Made by a program: the position numbers and the translations under genes | The notes under the pieces: model-generated | Databases searched by the model: none | Told to the model about the DNA's origin: nothing | The model's input: only the letters and a program-made list of their open reading frames with translations | Source: Planctomycetota bacterium | GTDB taxonomy: Bacteria; Planctomycetota; Planctomycetia; Pirellulales; Pirellulaceae | Length of the DNA stretch: 64,000 bases | Direction: 5' to 3' | Assembly: GCA_026692865.1 (NCBI GenBank) | Contig: JAPLNI010000052.1 | Coordinates: forward strand, 62,001-126,000 | Part shown: positions 1 through 9,067 of the stretch, one piece after another | Layout of the letters: the number at the start of each line of letters is the position of its first letter | Numbering within the stretch: position 1 is the stretch's first letter

Positions 1-56
1 GGCTGCACGTGCGATGGATTCCTGCTTGATTGCACAATCCGAAGTGGATCGAAATC

Positions 57-485
57 TTACGCCAGCGGGGCTTCTAGAGTCATGGGCGGCGAAGCAGGCC
101 GAGCTTTGCCAAGCGTAACAATAATGTGACGCAAGATGATGTAGCAAACGACCCCAAACATTGCGCCAGCCGAATCCGCGACCCAGTCCATAACATCTGC
201 AGTGCGACCGACAGGTGTTTGCGAAATCTCATCGACGGCGCCATAAATGATCGCGATGGCAAGGGCCAGCACGACGTTGACCCATCGGTGGTTAGGTATC
301 GTAGGGATGGACCAAGCCAAAAGAAATGCGAGTCCTGCGAAAGCTACAAAATGGAGATATTTATCCGAATTTGCAGCATGCGGCATTGGCACTGCGGGTA
401 AATGCGTTGCTACGAAAAGCATTAACCAATAGCCGGCCAAGGCCAAAGATGCCACTCGTATGCCGCGTATAGTTGTTCGTATCAT
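57..485 (-). CDS. VanZ-like family membrane protein
   Basis: A 142-residue protein starting at ATG 485. It has about four hydrophobic segments and the two patches typical of VanZ-like proteins: DKYLHFVAFAGLAF near residues 41-54, and a GAVDEISQ stretch followed by RTADVMDWVADSAGAMFG near 82-111. VanZ was first described with teicoplanin resistance, but most family members are uncharacterised small membrane proteins, so no resistance role is implied. It is divergent from the uvrA-like gene, with a 137-bp gap that must hold both promoters. The family call is fairly sure; the function is unknown. Confidence 0.8.
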   Translation of the reverse strand: MIRTTIRGIRVASLALAGYWLMLFVATHLPAVPMPHAANSDKYLHFVAFAGLAFLLAWSIPTIPNHRWVNVVLALAIAIIYGAVDEISQTPVGRTADVMDWVADSAGAMFGVVCYIILRHIIVTLGKARPASPPMTLEAPLA

Positions 486-622
486 TCAGAAAACTCAAAC
501 AGAATCAAGTAACAATTGGTTGCGTGAGGGCTTCTGCTACTAGAGAGCCTACGTCATAGTTTCATCGCCCCGACGCAGTATTTTAGCCCAGGAAATCCGC
601 CGCAACCGTTAAATTTTAGCAC

Positions 623-3556
623 ATGGCGAAAATTAGCCCCTTGAAACGCACGAAGTCACTGGCTTGTGCCCCCGAAATGTCTACTGCAATTCATTTGCGG
701 GGTGCTCGTTCACATAATTTAAAGTCGGTCGATGTTGACGTTCCTATAAATAAATTGACGATTATTTGCGGGGTGAGTGGAAGCGGTAAGACTTCGCTCG
801 CGCTCGATACACTTTATGCGGAGGGGCAGCGACGCTACATCGAAAGTTTTTCGCCCTATACCAGGCAGTTTCTACAACGGCTCGACAAGCCCGACTATGA
901 CTCGTTAACAAATCTCCCGGCGGCGATTGCTGTGCGTCGCTCGGGGGTGCCTCGATCGAATCGAAGTACAGTTGGAACTACTGCCGAGGTGGATGATTAC
1001 TTGCGAATTTTGTTTGCAAGGGTCGCGATTCTTTATTGCCCGACATGCAGTCGCGAAATCAAAAGACATGATGCGACGTCGATTGGTAAGTTTATTCATT
1101 CACTCGCCGATGGCCGCGCGATGATCGCTGTTGAGTTGTCGTGGGTTGATAGCCAAGACTTATCGATGCAATTGTCCAATCTTCAGCAAGCAGGTTTTCC
1201 AAGAGTCGTAATCGACGACCAAATTTGGAACCTTGCAACCGATGATCGCGAGTCGATGGCCAGCGCGGCTAAGAAAGTCCAACAAGGGTATTCGATCATC
1301 GATCGGATTGCCACTGGAAAGCACGAGACGCAAGGGAATGCTAGGTTGACCGAATCGTTGGAGACTGCGTTGCAGTGGGGGGGCGGTAAGGTCGTTGTGC
1401 TGGTCGATCATGCTTCGACCAACAAAACCGAGCCCGTGGAATCGACTGGAGTCAGTCGAATCAATGGGAGCGATTACTTCCAGTGTTGCTTTAGCCGCGA
1501 TCGCATTTGCCATGCTTGTAAAAGGTCTTTTCACGACTCGGATCCACGAACATTCAGCTTCAACAGTTCTCTCGGTGCGTGCCCGACCTGTGAGGGGCTC
1601 GGGGAAGTCTCCGAAGTAGACAGAGCCAAGGTTGTCCCGGACCATAACAAAACGTTGCGCCAAGGGGCTATTGCGCCTTGGACGACGCCCGCCTATGCGC
1701 ACGAGATGGGAGAGTTGTTGGCTTTGGCAAGCGACTACGGTATTCCGACCGATGTACCAGTGAAGAAGCTATCAGCAAAAGCTTGGAGCATAATCCAGCA
1801 TGGCGTTCCCGAACGAAATTTCGGCGGCTTGGACGGTTTTTTTGCTTGGCTAGATCGCAAAAAATATAAGATGCATATTCGGATCTTCGCGGCTCGATGG
1901 CGTTCCTATTTGACGTGTCCTACGTGCGAGGGACAACGGCTCAACGCGGATGCGCTTGCTTACAAAATTGCAGGATTGTCGATGATTGACGTGGCGAAAA
2001 TGTCGGTGGATCAAGCACTTGGATGGATCGAATCGCTTGCTTGGGATGAGACCGCTCGCAAGATAGTTGCAGATCCACTCAATCAGATTCGAAGCCGACT
2101 TCGGTACCTTCAACGGGTTGGTTTAGGGTATCTAGCGTTGGATCGACCTTTGCGGACATTATCAGGTGGTGAGGCGACTCGTGTCACTTTGACAACCTCA
2201 CTAGGATCCGATTTAGTGAGCATGCTTTACGTGCTGGATGAACCGACTGTTGGGTTGCATCCTCGCGATACCGCACAATTGACGAATGCGATTCTCGATC
2301 TACGTGATCGGGGCAACACTGTTCTTGTTGTCGAGCACGAGCCGGGATTAATCGTTAAGGCAGATTGGCTTGTAGAGATCGGCCCTCAAGCAGGTCAACT
2401 CGGCGGCAAGCTCCAATTTGCTGGGACCATCGAGGAGTTACGCAAGTCGAAAACGTTGACGGCTAAGTATCTGTTTGCTGATTCTGCGGTGACGCAAGCG
2501 GGGCCAGATGAGATACCCGAGGCTAGCGCCTACGGCTCAGGTACGGAACCCGAGGTTCACGTCCAAGGCGCCGATTTAAAATGGCTTACGATTTGCAAAG
2601 CTAGTGGTCGCAATTTGAAGTCTATCGATGTTTCGATTCCGCTTGGTCAATTGGTGGTCGTTACTGGAGTTAGCGGCAGTGGGAAAAGCACGCTTGTGCT
2701 CGATACGTTGGGAGCGGAACTGGAAAGGCATTTTGGTCGCAGCGGTCCTGTGCCGCTTCCTTTTGAATCGGTTGAGGGCTTAGAGAGCTTGAAAGATGTC
2801 CTGTTGGTTGATCAAGAACCGATCAGCCTTTCGCTTCGCAGTAATCCAGCAACTTATTCGCGAGTGTTTGACGAGATTCGCAAAGTCTTTGCTGCGACTG
2901 TCGATGCCAAGGCGAGAGGGATGGCTGCGGGACAATTCAGTTTTAACAACGAGAGCGGTCGCTGTCCTCGTTGCGAAGGTGATGGGTTTTTAGCGATTGA
3001 TATGCAGTTCTTAGCAGATATCCAAACCGTTTGTCACGAATGCCATGGGAGTCGATATACACCAGAGGTTCTCGCCGTAAAGTATCGTGATCGATCGATC
3101 GCAGATTGTCTGGCGATGAGTATCTTGGAAGCGAAAGAGTTTTTCAGAGGCCAGTCCAAATTGCAGTCTCGATTGGAGCCGCTTATCGATTTAGGCTTAG
3201 GTTATTTACAACTCGGCCAAAGCGCACCAACGCTTTCTGCAGGCGAGATGCAGCGATTGAAGCTAGCGACCTATCTGACCGATTCGTCCAATCGATCAAC
3301 CCTTTTTATTCTCGATGAGCCAACAACCGGATTGCATTTCTATGACATCGATCGGCTGCTACATTCGCTGCGAAAGCTTATCGCGAGCGGACATTCGGTG
3401 TTGATGATCGAGCACAATGAGCAAGTCATTCGAGCGGCTGACTACTGTATCGATATGGGTCCAGGACCCTCTGAGGCCGGAGGTCAAGTTGTTGCGTCGG
3501 GCGTGATTACCGAAATGATCGCTTCAAGAAAAAGTATCTTTGCAATCGGCAATTAA
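623..3556 (+). CDS. uvrA: UvrA-family excinuclease ABC ATPase, divergent
   Basis: A 977-residue protein of the UvrA family, the damage-sensing DNA-binding ATPase of nucleotide excision repair. Two ABC ATPase modules are visible: Walker A GVSGSGKT at 50-57 and GVSGSGKS at 682-689. The zinc motifs are present, including CPRC...CHEC separated by 19 residues in the second module, as in UvrA. A region with CPTC and a following alpha/beta stretch occupies the usual UvrB-binding position. The second ABC signature reads LSAGEMQR instead of the usual LSGGEAQR, so this may be a paralog rather than the main UvrA. Translation could also begin at ATG 677, which fits the usual UvrA N-terminus. It converges on lptB, with the stop codons overlapping by 4 nt. 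Confidence 0.88.
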   Translation: MAKISPLKRTKSLACAPEMSTAIHLRGARSHNLKSVDVDVPINKLTIICGVSGSGKTSLALDTLYAEGQRRYIESFSPYTRQFLQRLDKPDYDSLTNLPAAIAVRRSGVPRSNRSTVGTTAEVDDYLRILFARVAILYCPTCSREIKRHDATSIGKFIHSLADGRAMIAVELSWVDSQDLSMQLSNLQQAGFPRVVIDDQIWNLATDDRESMASAAKKVQQGYSIIDRIATGKHETQGNARLTESLETALQWGGGKVVVLVDHASTNKTEPVESTGVSRINGSDYFQCCFSRDRICHACKRSFHDSDPRTFSFNSSLGACPTCEGLGEVSEVDRAKVVPDHNKTLRQGAIAPWTTPAYAHEMGELLALASDYGIPTDVPVKKLSAKAWSIIQHGVPERNFGGLDGFFAWLDRKKYKMHIRIFAARWRSYLTCPTCEGQRLNADALAYKIAGLSMIDVAKMSVDQALGWIESLAWDETARKIVADPLNQIRSRLRYLQRVGLGYLALDRPLRTLSGGEATRVTLTTSLGSDLVSMLYVLDEPTVGLHPRDTAQLTNAILDLRDRGNTVLVVEHEPGLIVKADWLVEIGPQAGQLGGKLQFAGTIEELRKSKTLTAKYLFADSAVTQAGPDEIPEASAYGSGTEPEVHVQGADLKWLTICKASGRNLKSIDVSIPLGQLVVVTGVSGSGKSTLVLDTLGAELERHFGRSGPVPLPFESVEGLESLKDVLLVDQEPISLSLRSNPATYSRVFDEIRKVFAATVDAKARGMAAGQFSFNNESGRCPRCEGDGFLAIDMQFLADIQTVCHECHGSRYTPEVLAVKYRDRSIADCLAMSILEAKEFFRGQSKLQSRLEPLIDLGLGYLQLGQSAPTLSAGEMQRLKLATYLTDSSNRSTLFILDEPTTGLHFYDIDRLLHSLRKLIASGHSVLMIEHNEQVIRAADYCIDMGPGPSEAGGQVVASGVITEMIASRKSIFAIGN

Positions 3557-4401
3557 AGATCGCCGCGTCTTCTCAGGAGTACGCGGCGCGGTTGAGATTG
3601 TTCTGACGTTGCGTTTGATGTTGCCTGGTTTGCGAAGTGAGGCGCACGCATAGCTTGAGGAGGTGAAGCGTCTCCGTCTAGGTTTCCGAGATATTGTTTT
3701 CGTACTTCCGGATGTTGCTTGACCTCAGTGGGAGTTCCTTCGCATAAGACTTGGCCTTTGCTGATGACGTAGCATCGATCTACGCCGCAAAGAATTTCGC
3801 GTGCAGCGTGGTCGGTTATCAGGATAGCAATTCCCGATCGAGCCAAGCGCGCAATGACTTCCTGAATTCCTTGAACGGTCACAGGATCAATCCCTGCGAA
3901 CGGTTCGTCGAGCATGATGATTTGCGGGTCGGAGACTAAGCATCGAGCGATCTCCAAGCGACGACGCTCACCGCCAGAAAGTTTACCGGCTTTTGACTTC
4001 CGAATATGTTTGATGTCGAATTGTCCGAGCAACTCTTCGGTACGCTCGCGACGGCGTTTACGTTCCACGCCGAGAAGTTCAAGCATGCTTGATATGTTTT
4101 GTTCGACGGTAAGCTTTCGAAAGATACTTGGTTCTTGCGGTAGATAACCGATGTGTCCGTCTTTGGCTCGTCGAAACATAGGCCACTTGGTCACATCTAA
4201 TCCGCCGACAGTTACCTTGCCTCGGTCTGGTATGACGATACCGCAAGTCATTCGAAAGCTAGTCGATTTCCCGGCTCCGTTGGGGCCAAGCAGACCAACA
4301 ATTTCGCCTGGTCCCACGCGAAAGCTGACCCCATCAACGACCTTGCGGCGGCCATAGGTTTTTTCAAGTCCTTCGACTCTGAGCACATCGTCGTTCATCA
4401 T
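3553..4401 (-). CDS. lptB: LPS export ABC transporter ATP-binding protein LptB
   Basis: A 282-residue ABC ATPase. Walker A GPNGAGKS lies at 39-46, the Q-loop in YLPQEPSIFRKLTVEQN, the signature as LSGGERRRLEIARCL, Walker B as IIMLDEPFAGIDP, and the switch histidine in ITDHAARE. The combination LPQEPSIFRKLTVEQN and DEPFAGIDPVTV is characteristic of LptB, which powers lipopolysaccharide extraction from the inner membrane together with LptF/G/C. No other lpt gene is adjacent. The protein is about 40 residues longer than usual, with a basic, Ser/Gln-rich C-terminal tail ending in RRVLLRRRGDL. Two adjacent ATG codons (4401 and 4398) could both serve as start. Confidence 0.9.
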   Translation of the reverse strand: MMNDDVLRVEGLEKTYGRRKVVDGVSFRVGPGEIVGLLGPNGAGKSTSFRMTCGIVIPDRGKVTVGGLDVTKWPMFRRAKDGHIGYLPQEPSIFRKLTVEQNISSMLELLGVERKRRRERTEELLGQFDIKHIRKSKAGKLSGGERRRLEIARCLVSDPQIIMLDEPFAGIDPVTVQGIQEVIARLARSGIAILITDHAAREILCGVDRCYVISKGQVLCEGTPTEVKQHPEVRKQYLGNLDGDASPPQAMRAPHFANQATSNATSEQSQPRRVLLRRRGDL

Positions 4402-4708
4402 GGAGTGGCTTCGTCCTGGAAGCTGCGAACAATTTTTTTCGGAAGTTTCACGAAGTATTACGCAATCGTGAAGGTGGCTATAGCGAAAAGTTCATGGATG
4501 CGGCTAGAGAGTATTTTGAAAATGCATGAAAAAGAGAATCTGAGGCTGACTTTTTGCTGAAAGCTGATCTTGCGTTTCGTTCGATGGATCAAGTAAGCCA
4601 GAAGCTACCGAGAGCGACCTAGCTCCATATCGAGCAAGCCGTTGTCACGTAGGCTTTAAATCGCTCGCAGTTAAGAGCCACGTTGTTCATTATGGAGTTA
4701 CATTAGCT
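4402..4708. other. intergenic region between divergent lptB and lipoprotein gene
   Basis: This 307-bp gap lies between two divergent genes and must carry promoters for both. No convincing ORF, RNA or repeat was seen. It is AT-richer than the flanking genes. Confidence 0.5.
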
Positions 4709-5296
4709 ATGAATCGTTTGACATACTCTCCTTACTATTTAATTTTGATCGGTGTTTGCGGGTTTGTGATTTGCTTTAGCGGTTGTCAGTCGGGGCTAAA
4801 TGGAATGCCAAGCTTATCTACACTCAACAGCCCGACGCGGATACCACCTCCACCTACGGGTGCGATTGCACCTCCTCAAGGTTATGGAACTCCAGGTGTC
4901 AGCGGACCAACCAGCTCAACCAATTTGAAGCCGGTTAATGCGACGCTTGCACAGTTGCGGTCACTAGAAACAGGGAACAACATCGGGGATGTCTTTGGTA
5001 GCGAAGGACAGATACCTGCAACCGATATTGCTAGCGGCACGATGGCAGCTAGGCCTGTAGTTGCACCGCCTGTCTCACCGAAAATCGCTGTAAAACAAAG
5101 TGCGGACCATGCAAGCAAGGCAGCCGCAGTCTCATTCTCTCAGCCAGCGGCACCGCCCGTGATCACAGCCAGCGCGATTAACAGTCATGCGATGGCGACT
5201 CGAGCTTTCAGCGATCTACCCGATCCGCGCGAGGGCTTAGCAGACTCTCATTCGGAAGTTAGTGACGGCATCACTTGGAAAACCGCAACGCGTTAG
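4709..5296 (+). CDS. small proline/alanine-rich lipoprotein, unknown function
   Basis: A 195-residue protein with a typical lipoprotein signal peptide: a hydrophobic stretch ending in the lipobox FSGC, with Cys near residue 26. The mature part is low complexity and rich in Pro, Ala, Ser and Thr, and has no catalytic motif that I recognise. The gene is monocistronic. It faces the convergent unknown gene at 5458-5829, and a long inverted repeat separates the two stops. Short exported proteins of this kind are common in planctomycetes and seldom conserved. The CDS is likely real because of the clear signal peptide; the role is unknown. Confidence 0.65.
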   Translation: MNRLTYSPYYLILIGVCGFVICFSGCQSGLNGMPSLSTLNSPTRIPPPPTGAIAPPQGYGTPGVSGPTSSTNLKPVNATLAQLRSLETGNNIGDVFGSEGQIPATDIASGTMAARPVVAPPVSPKIAVKQSADHASKAAAVSFSQPAAPPVITASAINSHAMATRAFSDLPDPREGLADSHSEVSDGITWKTATR

Positions 5297-5324
5297 AGAC
5301 TTTCCAGCATAGACATTCCGTTAG

Positions 5325-5419
5325 TTCGTACTCGTACTCAATGAAATGGCACTCGTACTTGAATCGACCGCAATCCTATCGAGTGCGAGTACTGGCTTAC
5401 GCCTGAGTACGAGTACGAA
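5325..5419. repeat. inverted repeat of GTACTC units (16-bp perfect arms, nested inner stem)
   Basis: The arm TTCGTACTCGTACTCA at 5325-5340 is perfectly complementary to 5404-5419. Nested inside, GCACTCG at 5349-5355 pairs with CGAGTGC at 5380-5386. The element sits between two convergent gene ends (5296 and 5458), where it could act as a two-way terminator, an mRNA-end protector or a REP-like mobile repeat. There is no T-tract after either arm that would make it a standard intrinsic terminator. Confidence 0.85.
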
Positions 5420-5457
5420 AATGCAGAAATACTGGATTTCTAAGCGAGAAAGTCTCG

Positions 5458-5829
5458 CTAGACTTCTTTGGTTATCGCACCTAAATAGAACGGCTCTTGA
5501 GCAACCATTTCTGTTCCATCTGCAAGATAAACGCGAACTCGAATACACCAACGAATCTTTACCAGTGTGCCTTCGTAGCTCAGCGGTGCACCGGGTAACT
5601 CGGTCTTGATGACCATTGGTTGCATCCAGTCGTGCTGGGTAATAGAGTCGCCGGTAAGTCTTTGGAAGCAGTGAACACCAATATCTTCACTTCCTTTTCC
5701 TTCGGTGAACCAAACCACCGAGGCCTCGATCGCGCTGATCGAAGTCGTATCGATATCGTTTACGGAATAGCGGAATTCCAAGCGTTCGCCTGGCATGTAA
5801 CCACGATGTAATCCGTGCAATCTAATCAT
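5458..5829 (-). CDS. conserved hypothetical protein, possible arrestin-like beta fold
   Basis: I take ATG 5829 as the start because it overlaps the TGA stop of the upstream gene as ATGA, a classic translational coupling; an in-frame upstream start at 5904 would overlap that gene by 79 nt. The product is then 123 residues. It is beta-rich with no signal peptide or membrane segment. Stretches such as YMPGERLEFRYSV and SAIEASVVWFTEGKGSEDIGVH resemble the strand pattern of arrestin/Spo0M-like proteins, which is only an inference. It probably works with the membrane protein encoded immediately upstream, whose C-terminus has a similar beta-rich look. Confidence 0.65.
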   Translation of the reverse strand: MIRLHGLHRGYMPGERLEFRYSVNDIDTTSISAIEASVVWFTEGKGSEDIGVHCFQRLTGDSITQHDWMQPMVIKTELPGAPLSYEGTLVKIRWCIRVRVYLADGTEMVAQEPFYLGAITKEV

Positions 5830-6986
5830 GATGGCACTGATTTTCGGGGTGATGCTACGCGTGGATAAACCACGACGGGGAAACTTCGGCAGAACGATGG
5901 CCACCGGTTCACTTCTCCTTCAACGAGTATCTTCCAAGCTACTGAATTGTGAGGACTTTGAAACGAGTGCATCACGTTCTCAGGAACGTGGATCTGGCAC
6001 ACCGCTTCAAATGGCTTTCCCCAATCAATCCGACATCTGCCCTGTTCGAGGACTGGATGGCGGTAAACTTCCTGCCGCTCGGTCCTCGTATCAGTTCCAA
6101 AATGATATGTTGCAACCTCTTCGCAGACTAGCACAATTAAAAGTTTCTTAACAGAAAGCCGTCCGTACTGCACCAAATGAAGTTGATAGTTACCGCCAGC
6201 AATCATTGGAAGTTCGCTGACTTCGACGGTTGTTCCGCCAATACCGGTGGCTTGCCGAAACTTCCGAAAGAACCACTTCGTTACCAAGAAACCAATCAAG
6301 CCAAATGTCGGCAGAATTGTACTAATCGAAAACCAATCATAGACCCCGTAACGTGCTTTACTGATAGTTATTGCAACCAAAACGGCGACCATTGCATCCC
6401 AAGCTAATACAAAGATGCTTCCTAAGACGAGCTCGCGAAGTTCTGGTCGATCTGAAGGAAGCCTGAATGCAAGTCGAACGCCTGGACTGTCAGTAAATCC
6501 GGAAAGTTTCGGTATTGAAGGCATGGCTGTCGCTTGAATTCCGAATCCAGGCTGGGCGTTAGCGATAGCTCGATCAGCGAGAACGCTTCGATGCTCATCG
6601 CTGTATGCGACTCGTAGCACGCGAATGATGAATCCGATCGCTCCGATGCATGCGAAGATGCTGGAGACTAGCACGAGCAGCCAGAAGCCATAACCAATGG
6701 GATACGGATGCGTTTCGGGCGAGAATACTTGCCAAGCGACAATCGTACTCAGCGACAAGACACTGACAACGCATATCGCAGCGAACCAAAACGCTTCTCC
6801 AACGCTTCCAGCAAGCCACCAGCCGGTCATTCGCTGGCCACGTTTTTTTCCAAACAGTCGAACTAGTCGAGGCATCAAGTCGTCGCGTTCGTCAGGGAGG
6901 TCTAGGTAAGTTTCCAGCCCACAGAATATCGGATTAGCGACGGTTCGACGAGTTATGCTCGGACAATTTCGCGGTTGCAACTGCAT
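5826..6986 (-). CDS. membrane protein with beta-rich C-terminal domain, unknown function
   Basis: A protein of about 386 residues. It has an N-terminal cytoplasmic patch (LMPRLVRLFGKKRG), two hydrophobic segments, a connecting region, two more hydrophobic segments (around VLAWDAMVAVLVAITI and TFGLIGFLVTKWFF) and a beta-rich C-terminal domain ending SFCRSFPVVVYPRV. It overlaps the end of the upstream glycosyltransferase gene by about 50 nt if ATG 6986 is used; a TTG at 6995 or an ATG at 6875 are alternatives. Its stop overlaps the next start (ATGA). The three genes 8844-5458 therefore look like one operon. No enzymatic motif was recognised. The C-terminal domain may be arrestin-like, a weak inference. 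Confidence 0.7.
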   Translation of the reverse strand: MQLQPRNCPSITRRTVANPIFCGLETYLDLPDERDDLMPRLVRLFGKKRGQRMTGWWLAGSVGEAFWFAAICVVSVLSLSTIVAWQVFSPETHPYPIGYGFWLLVLVSSIFACIGAIGFIIRVLRVAYSDEHRSVLADRAIANAQPGFGIQATAMPSIPKLSGFTDSPGVRLAFRLPSDRPELRELVLGSIFVLAWDAMVAVLVAITISKARYGVYDWFSISTILPTFGLIGFLVTKWFFRKFRQATGIGGTTVEVSELPMIAGGNYQLHLVQYGRLSVKKLLIVLVCEEVATYHFGTDTRTERQEVYRHPVLEQGRCRIDWGKPFEAVCQIHVPENVMHSFQSPHNSVAWKILVEGEVNRWPSFCRSFPVVVYPRVASPRKSVPS

Positions 6987-8844
6987 CTTGCTCAACCACC
7001 ACCAGTGTTCTGTTTTTCAGAAACACCGGAAAATGAGCCAACGTCGATGTTTTGAGACCGAATGAATCCTCGAGCTCTTGCTTGTGTGATGCCCACCGGT
7101 CCTCGCGAACGAGCAGCTTGGATCCGGGCGAACGAAGATGATTGGCGATCCGCTCGACCGCAGCTTCGCGATTGGATTCGGCGGCTGAGATTTCCTCGAT
7201 CGGGCTACGCATGTAAAAGACCCAGCTCGGCTCGATGGTTCCCAGCGAAAGCCAATTTGCTTCGGAATTCATCGTAATCATGGCGTTCAGATCATCACGA
7301 TTCGAATCGACTTTGGGGGCTATTTCACCAAAAATCGCAGCCATTAAGAATGCCGACGCACCGATTAACACGGCAGGAATTCGACGCTGATCGGAAGAGC
7401 TTGCCAACACAAACATCATGATTCCGGCCACCAAAAGGACCAAAGGCCAAATGGCATCCATGCGAACGGCTTCGATTTGAAGTTGCTGACTTGCGATAAC
7501 TAATCCTGCTGACAGCACGATTCCGGCCAAAGCATAAACCGTCGCACCGACATACATCATGGGCCGCGAAATCTTTTGAAGCCCCAGCGACCATTGACTT
7601 AGAAAGCCACCTATCAGAAGAGCGGCTCCCGGGTAGCAAGGCGTTATGTAGCTAGGTAGCTTGGTCCGGGCGATCGAGAAACAGCCGATGTAGACAACCA
7701 TCCAAATGATGCCAAGCGAACTTAGTTGGCGAATTGAGTTCTTGTGGTCGATTTCCATTGGATCGAACGTTTTGTCTTCGGTAGCTTTATCAAGTGGAAA
7801 AAGACTTCTCCAAGTCCAGGCTGCTACAGGTATTAAGAGAAGCGACCAAGGGAAAAGCCCTATTAAAGCGGCCGCCGGATAGTACCAGATCCCTCCTCGA
7901 TGTCCTTCCATAGCGTTGACTGCTCGCGAGACATTGTGCTCCCAAAAAAAGCCATGAAGCCACTCTCCATCGGTTCGCAATCCTACCCAAATATACCAAG
8001 GAGCCGAAATTGCCAACGCGAGCGACAATCCGGCAAATACATGAAGCCTGCCCAGTACTCTGCCAACGGCACGAATCATAAGCCCCAAGGAAAAGCTCGA
8101 TCCGACGGCGTTCACCGATGCTTGATGATTTGAACCAAGCGATCGATCTAGGTTCATGGCGTTTGGGTTCATGGCGTTTGACTGTGGCTGAAGATTTACT
8201 TGCTGTTCTAAAGTTTGCGTCGATTGCAATATCTCCTGAAACACACACCACAGACCGACGACGATTGAAGGGAGGACAATTCCTACCGGGCCTTTTGCGA
8301 GGATGGCTATACCAAGAGATACAAACCCAACCCACCACCAACGGGTAATCGACGCCGAACCTGTTTTCCAGTGCTTTACCAAACCGACTACGCCCCAGCA
8401 ACTCGCACAAATAAGTGACGCGTCCGGTGTAGCGGCTCGACTTGCAACGACCATCATCGTGCAGGTCGCCAAGGCTCCTGCAGCCCACACGCCGGCCAAT
8501 CGCCCGAGAAAACTGCTCGCCAAGACGGCAATTCCGAGGGCTGAAAGTGTTCCCATTAGAGCGCTTGGCATCCGTGCGGCAAAAGCATTTTCACCAAACC
8601 ACTGATAGGCGACCATCTCCATCCAGTAGAGCAAGATTGGCTTATGAGTTCGTAGCTGATCATTAAAGTAGGGAACTACCCAGTCGTTTCGCTCGAGCAT
8701 TTCCACCGCGCAGCGAGCATTCCTAGGTTCATCGCGATCCCATAATCGCGTCGCACCTAATCCGAACCACAACGATGCATAGCAGGCAATCGCCAGCAAA
8801 ATATAAGGCAATGTCGAACTTGTGTTTTTAAATCCCATATTCAT
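6934..8844 (-). CDS. ArnT/PMT-type glycosyltransferase family 39 membrane protein
   Basis: A 636-residue polytopic membrane protein. The N-terminal loop LWDRDEPRNA after the first membrane span carries the acidic pair used as catalytic base in the ArnT/protein mannosyltransferase superfamily, and LRTHKPILLYW follows as in this family. Many hydrophobic spans follow, with ISAPWYIWV near the middle. Members move a sugar from a polyprenyl-phosphate carrier onto lipid A, protein or another lipid in the inner membrane; the acceptor here cannot be told. A 15-bp perfect tandem duplication at 8151-8180 repeats five residues (NAMNP/NAMNL) in a cytoplasmic or periplasmic linker. It is first gene of a likely three-gene operon. 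Confidence 0.85.
   Translation of the reverse strand: MNMGFKNTSSTLPYILLAIACYASLWFGLGATRLWDRDEPRNARCAVEMLERNDWVVPYFNDQLRTHKPILLYWMEMVAYQWFGENAFAARMPSALMGTLSALGIAVLASSFLGRLAGVWAAGALATCTMMVVASRAATPDASLICASCWGVVGLVKHWKTGSASITRWWWVGFVSLGIAILAKGPVGIVLPSIVVGLWCVFQEILQSTQTLEQQVNLQPQSNAMNPNAMNLDRSLGSNHQASVNAVGSSFSLGLMIRAVGRVLGRLHVFAGLSLALAISAPWYIWVGLRTDGEWLHGFFWEHNVSRAVNAMEGHRGGIWYYPAAALIGLFPWSLLLIPVAAWTWRSLFPLDKATEDKTFDPMEIDHKNSIRQLSSLGIIWMVVYIGCFSIARTKLPSYITPCYPGAALLIGGFLSQWSLGLQKISRPMMYVGATVYALAGIVLSAGLVIASQQLQIEAVRMDAIWPLVLLVAGIMMFVLASSSDQRRIPAVLIGASAFLMAAIFGEIAPKVDSNRDDLNAMITMNSEANWLSLGTIEPSWVFYMRSPIEEISAAESNREAAVERIANHLRSPGSKLLVREDRWASHKQELEDSFGLKTSTLAHFPVFLKNRTLVVVEQDAVATAKLSEHNSSNRR
8151..8180. 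repeat. 15-bp perfect tandem duplication inside the GT39 gene
   Basis: The unit GGTTCATGGCGTTTG occurs twice head to tail (8151-8165 and 8166-8180). It is in frame and adds five residues to a variable linker, so it is probably a recent slippage event. Confidence 0.9.
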
Positions 8845-9067
8845 CCCGTTTCGATACAGGATTCAAGGAAACCTGGCAACGCCGAAATAAAATAGCGTTC
8901 GGAAAAAGTAACTAACACAAGCAATCAGGCTTCGGCAAAACCTGTCGAAGTTTCCGGGAATTGGCTCGGAAGTTTCGGTGTCTTAGAGAACCACCGCTAC
9001 GTGAAGGATTTACGCTATACTCTTGGATGTGTGGTATCGTAGGTTTCAGATCATCGGGAGAGGGATT

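Noticed and set aside
7790-8488. 232-residue minus-strand ORF
   Set aside because: It overlaps the family-39 glycosyltransferase gene in another frame on the same strand and is rich in Cys, Ser and Arg, as usual for shadow frames.
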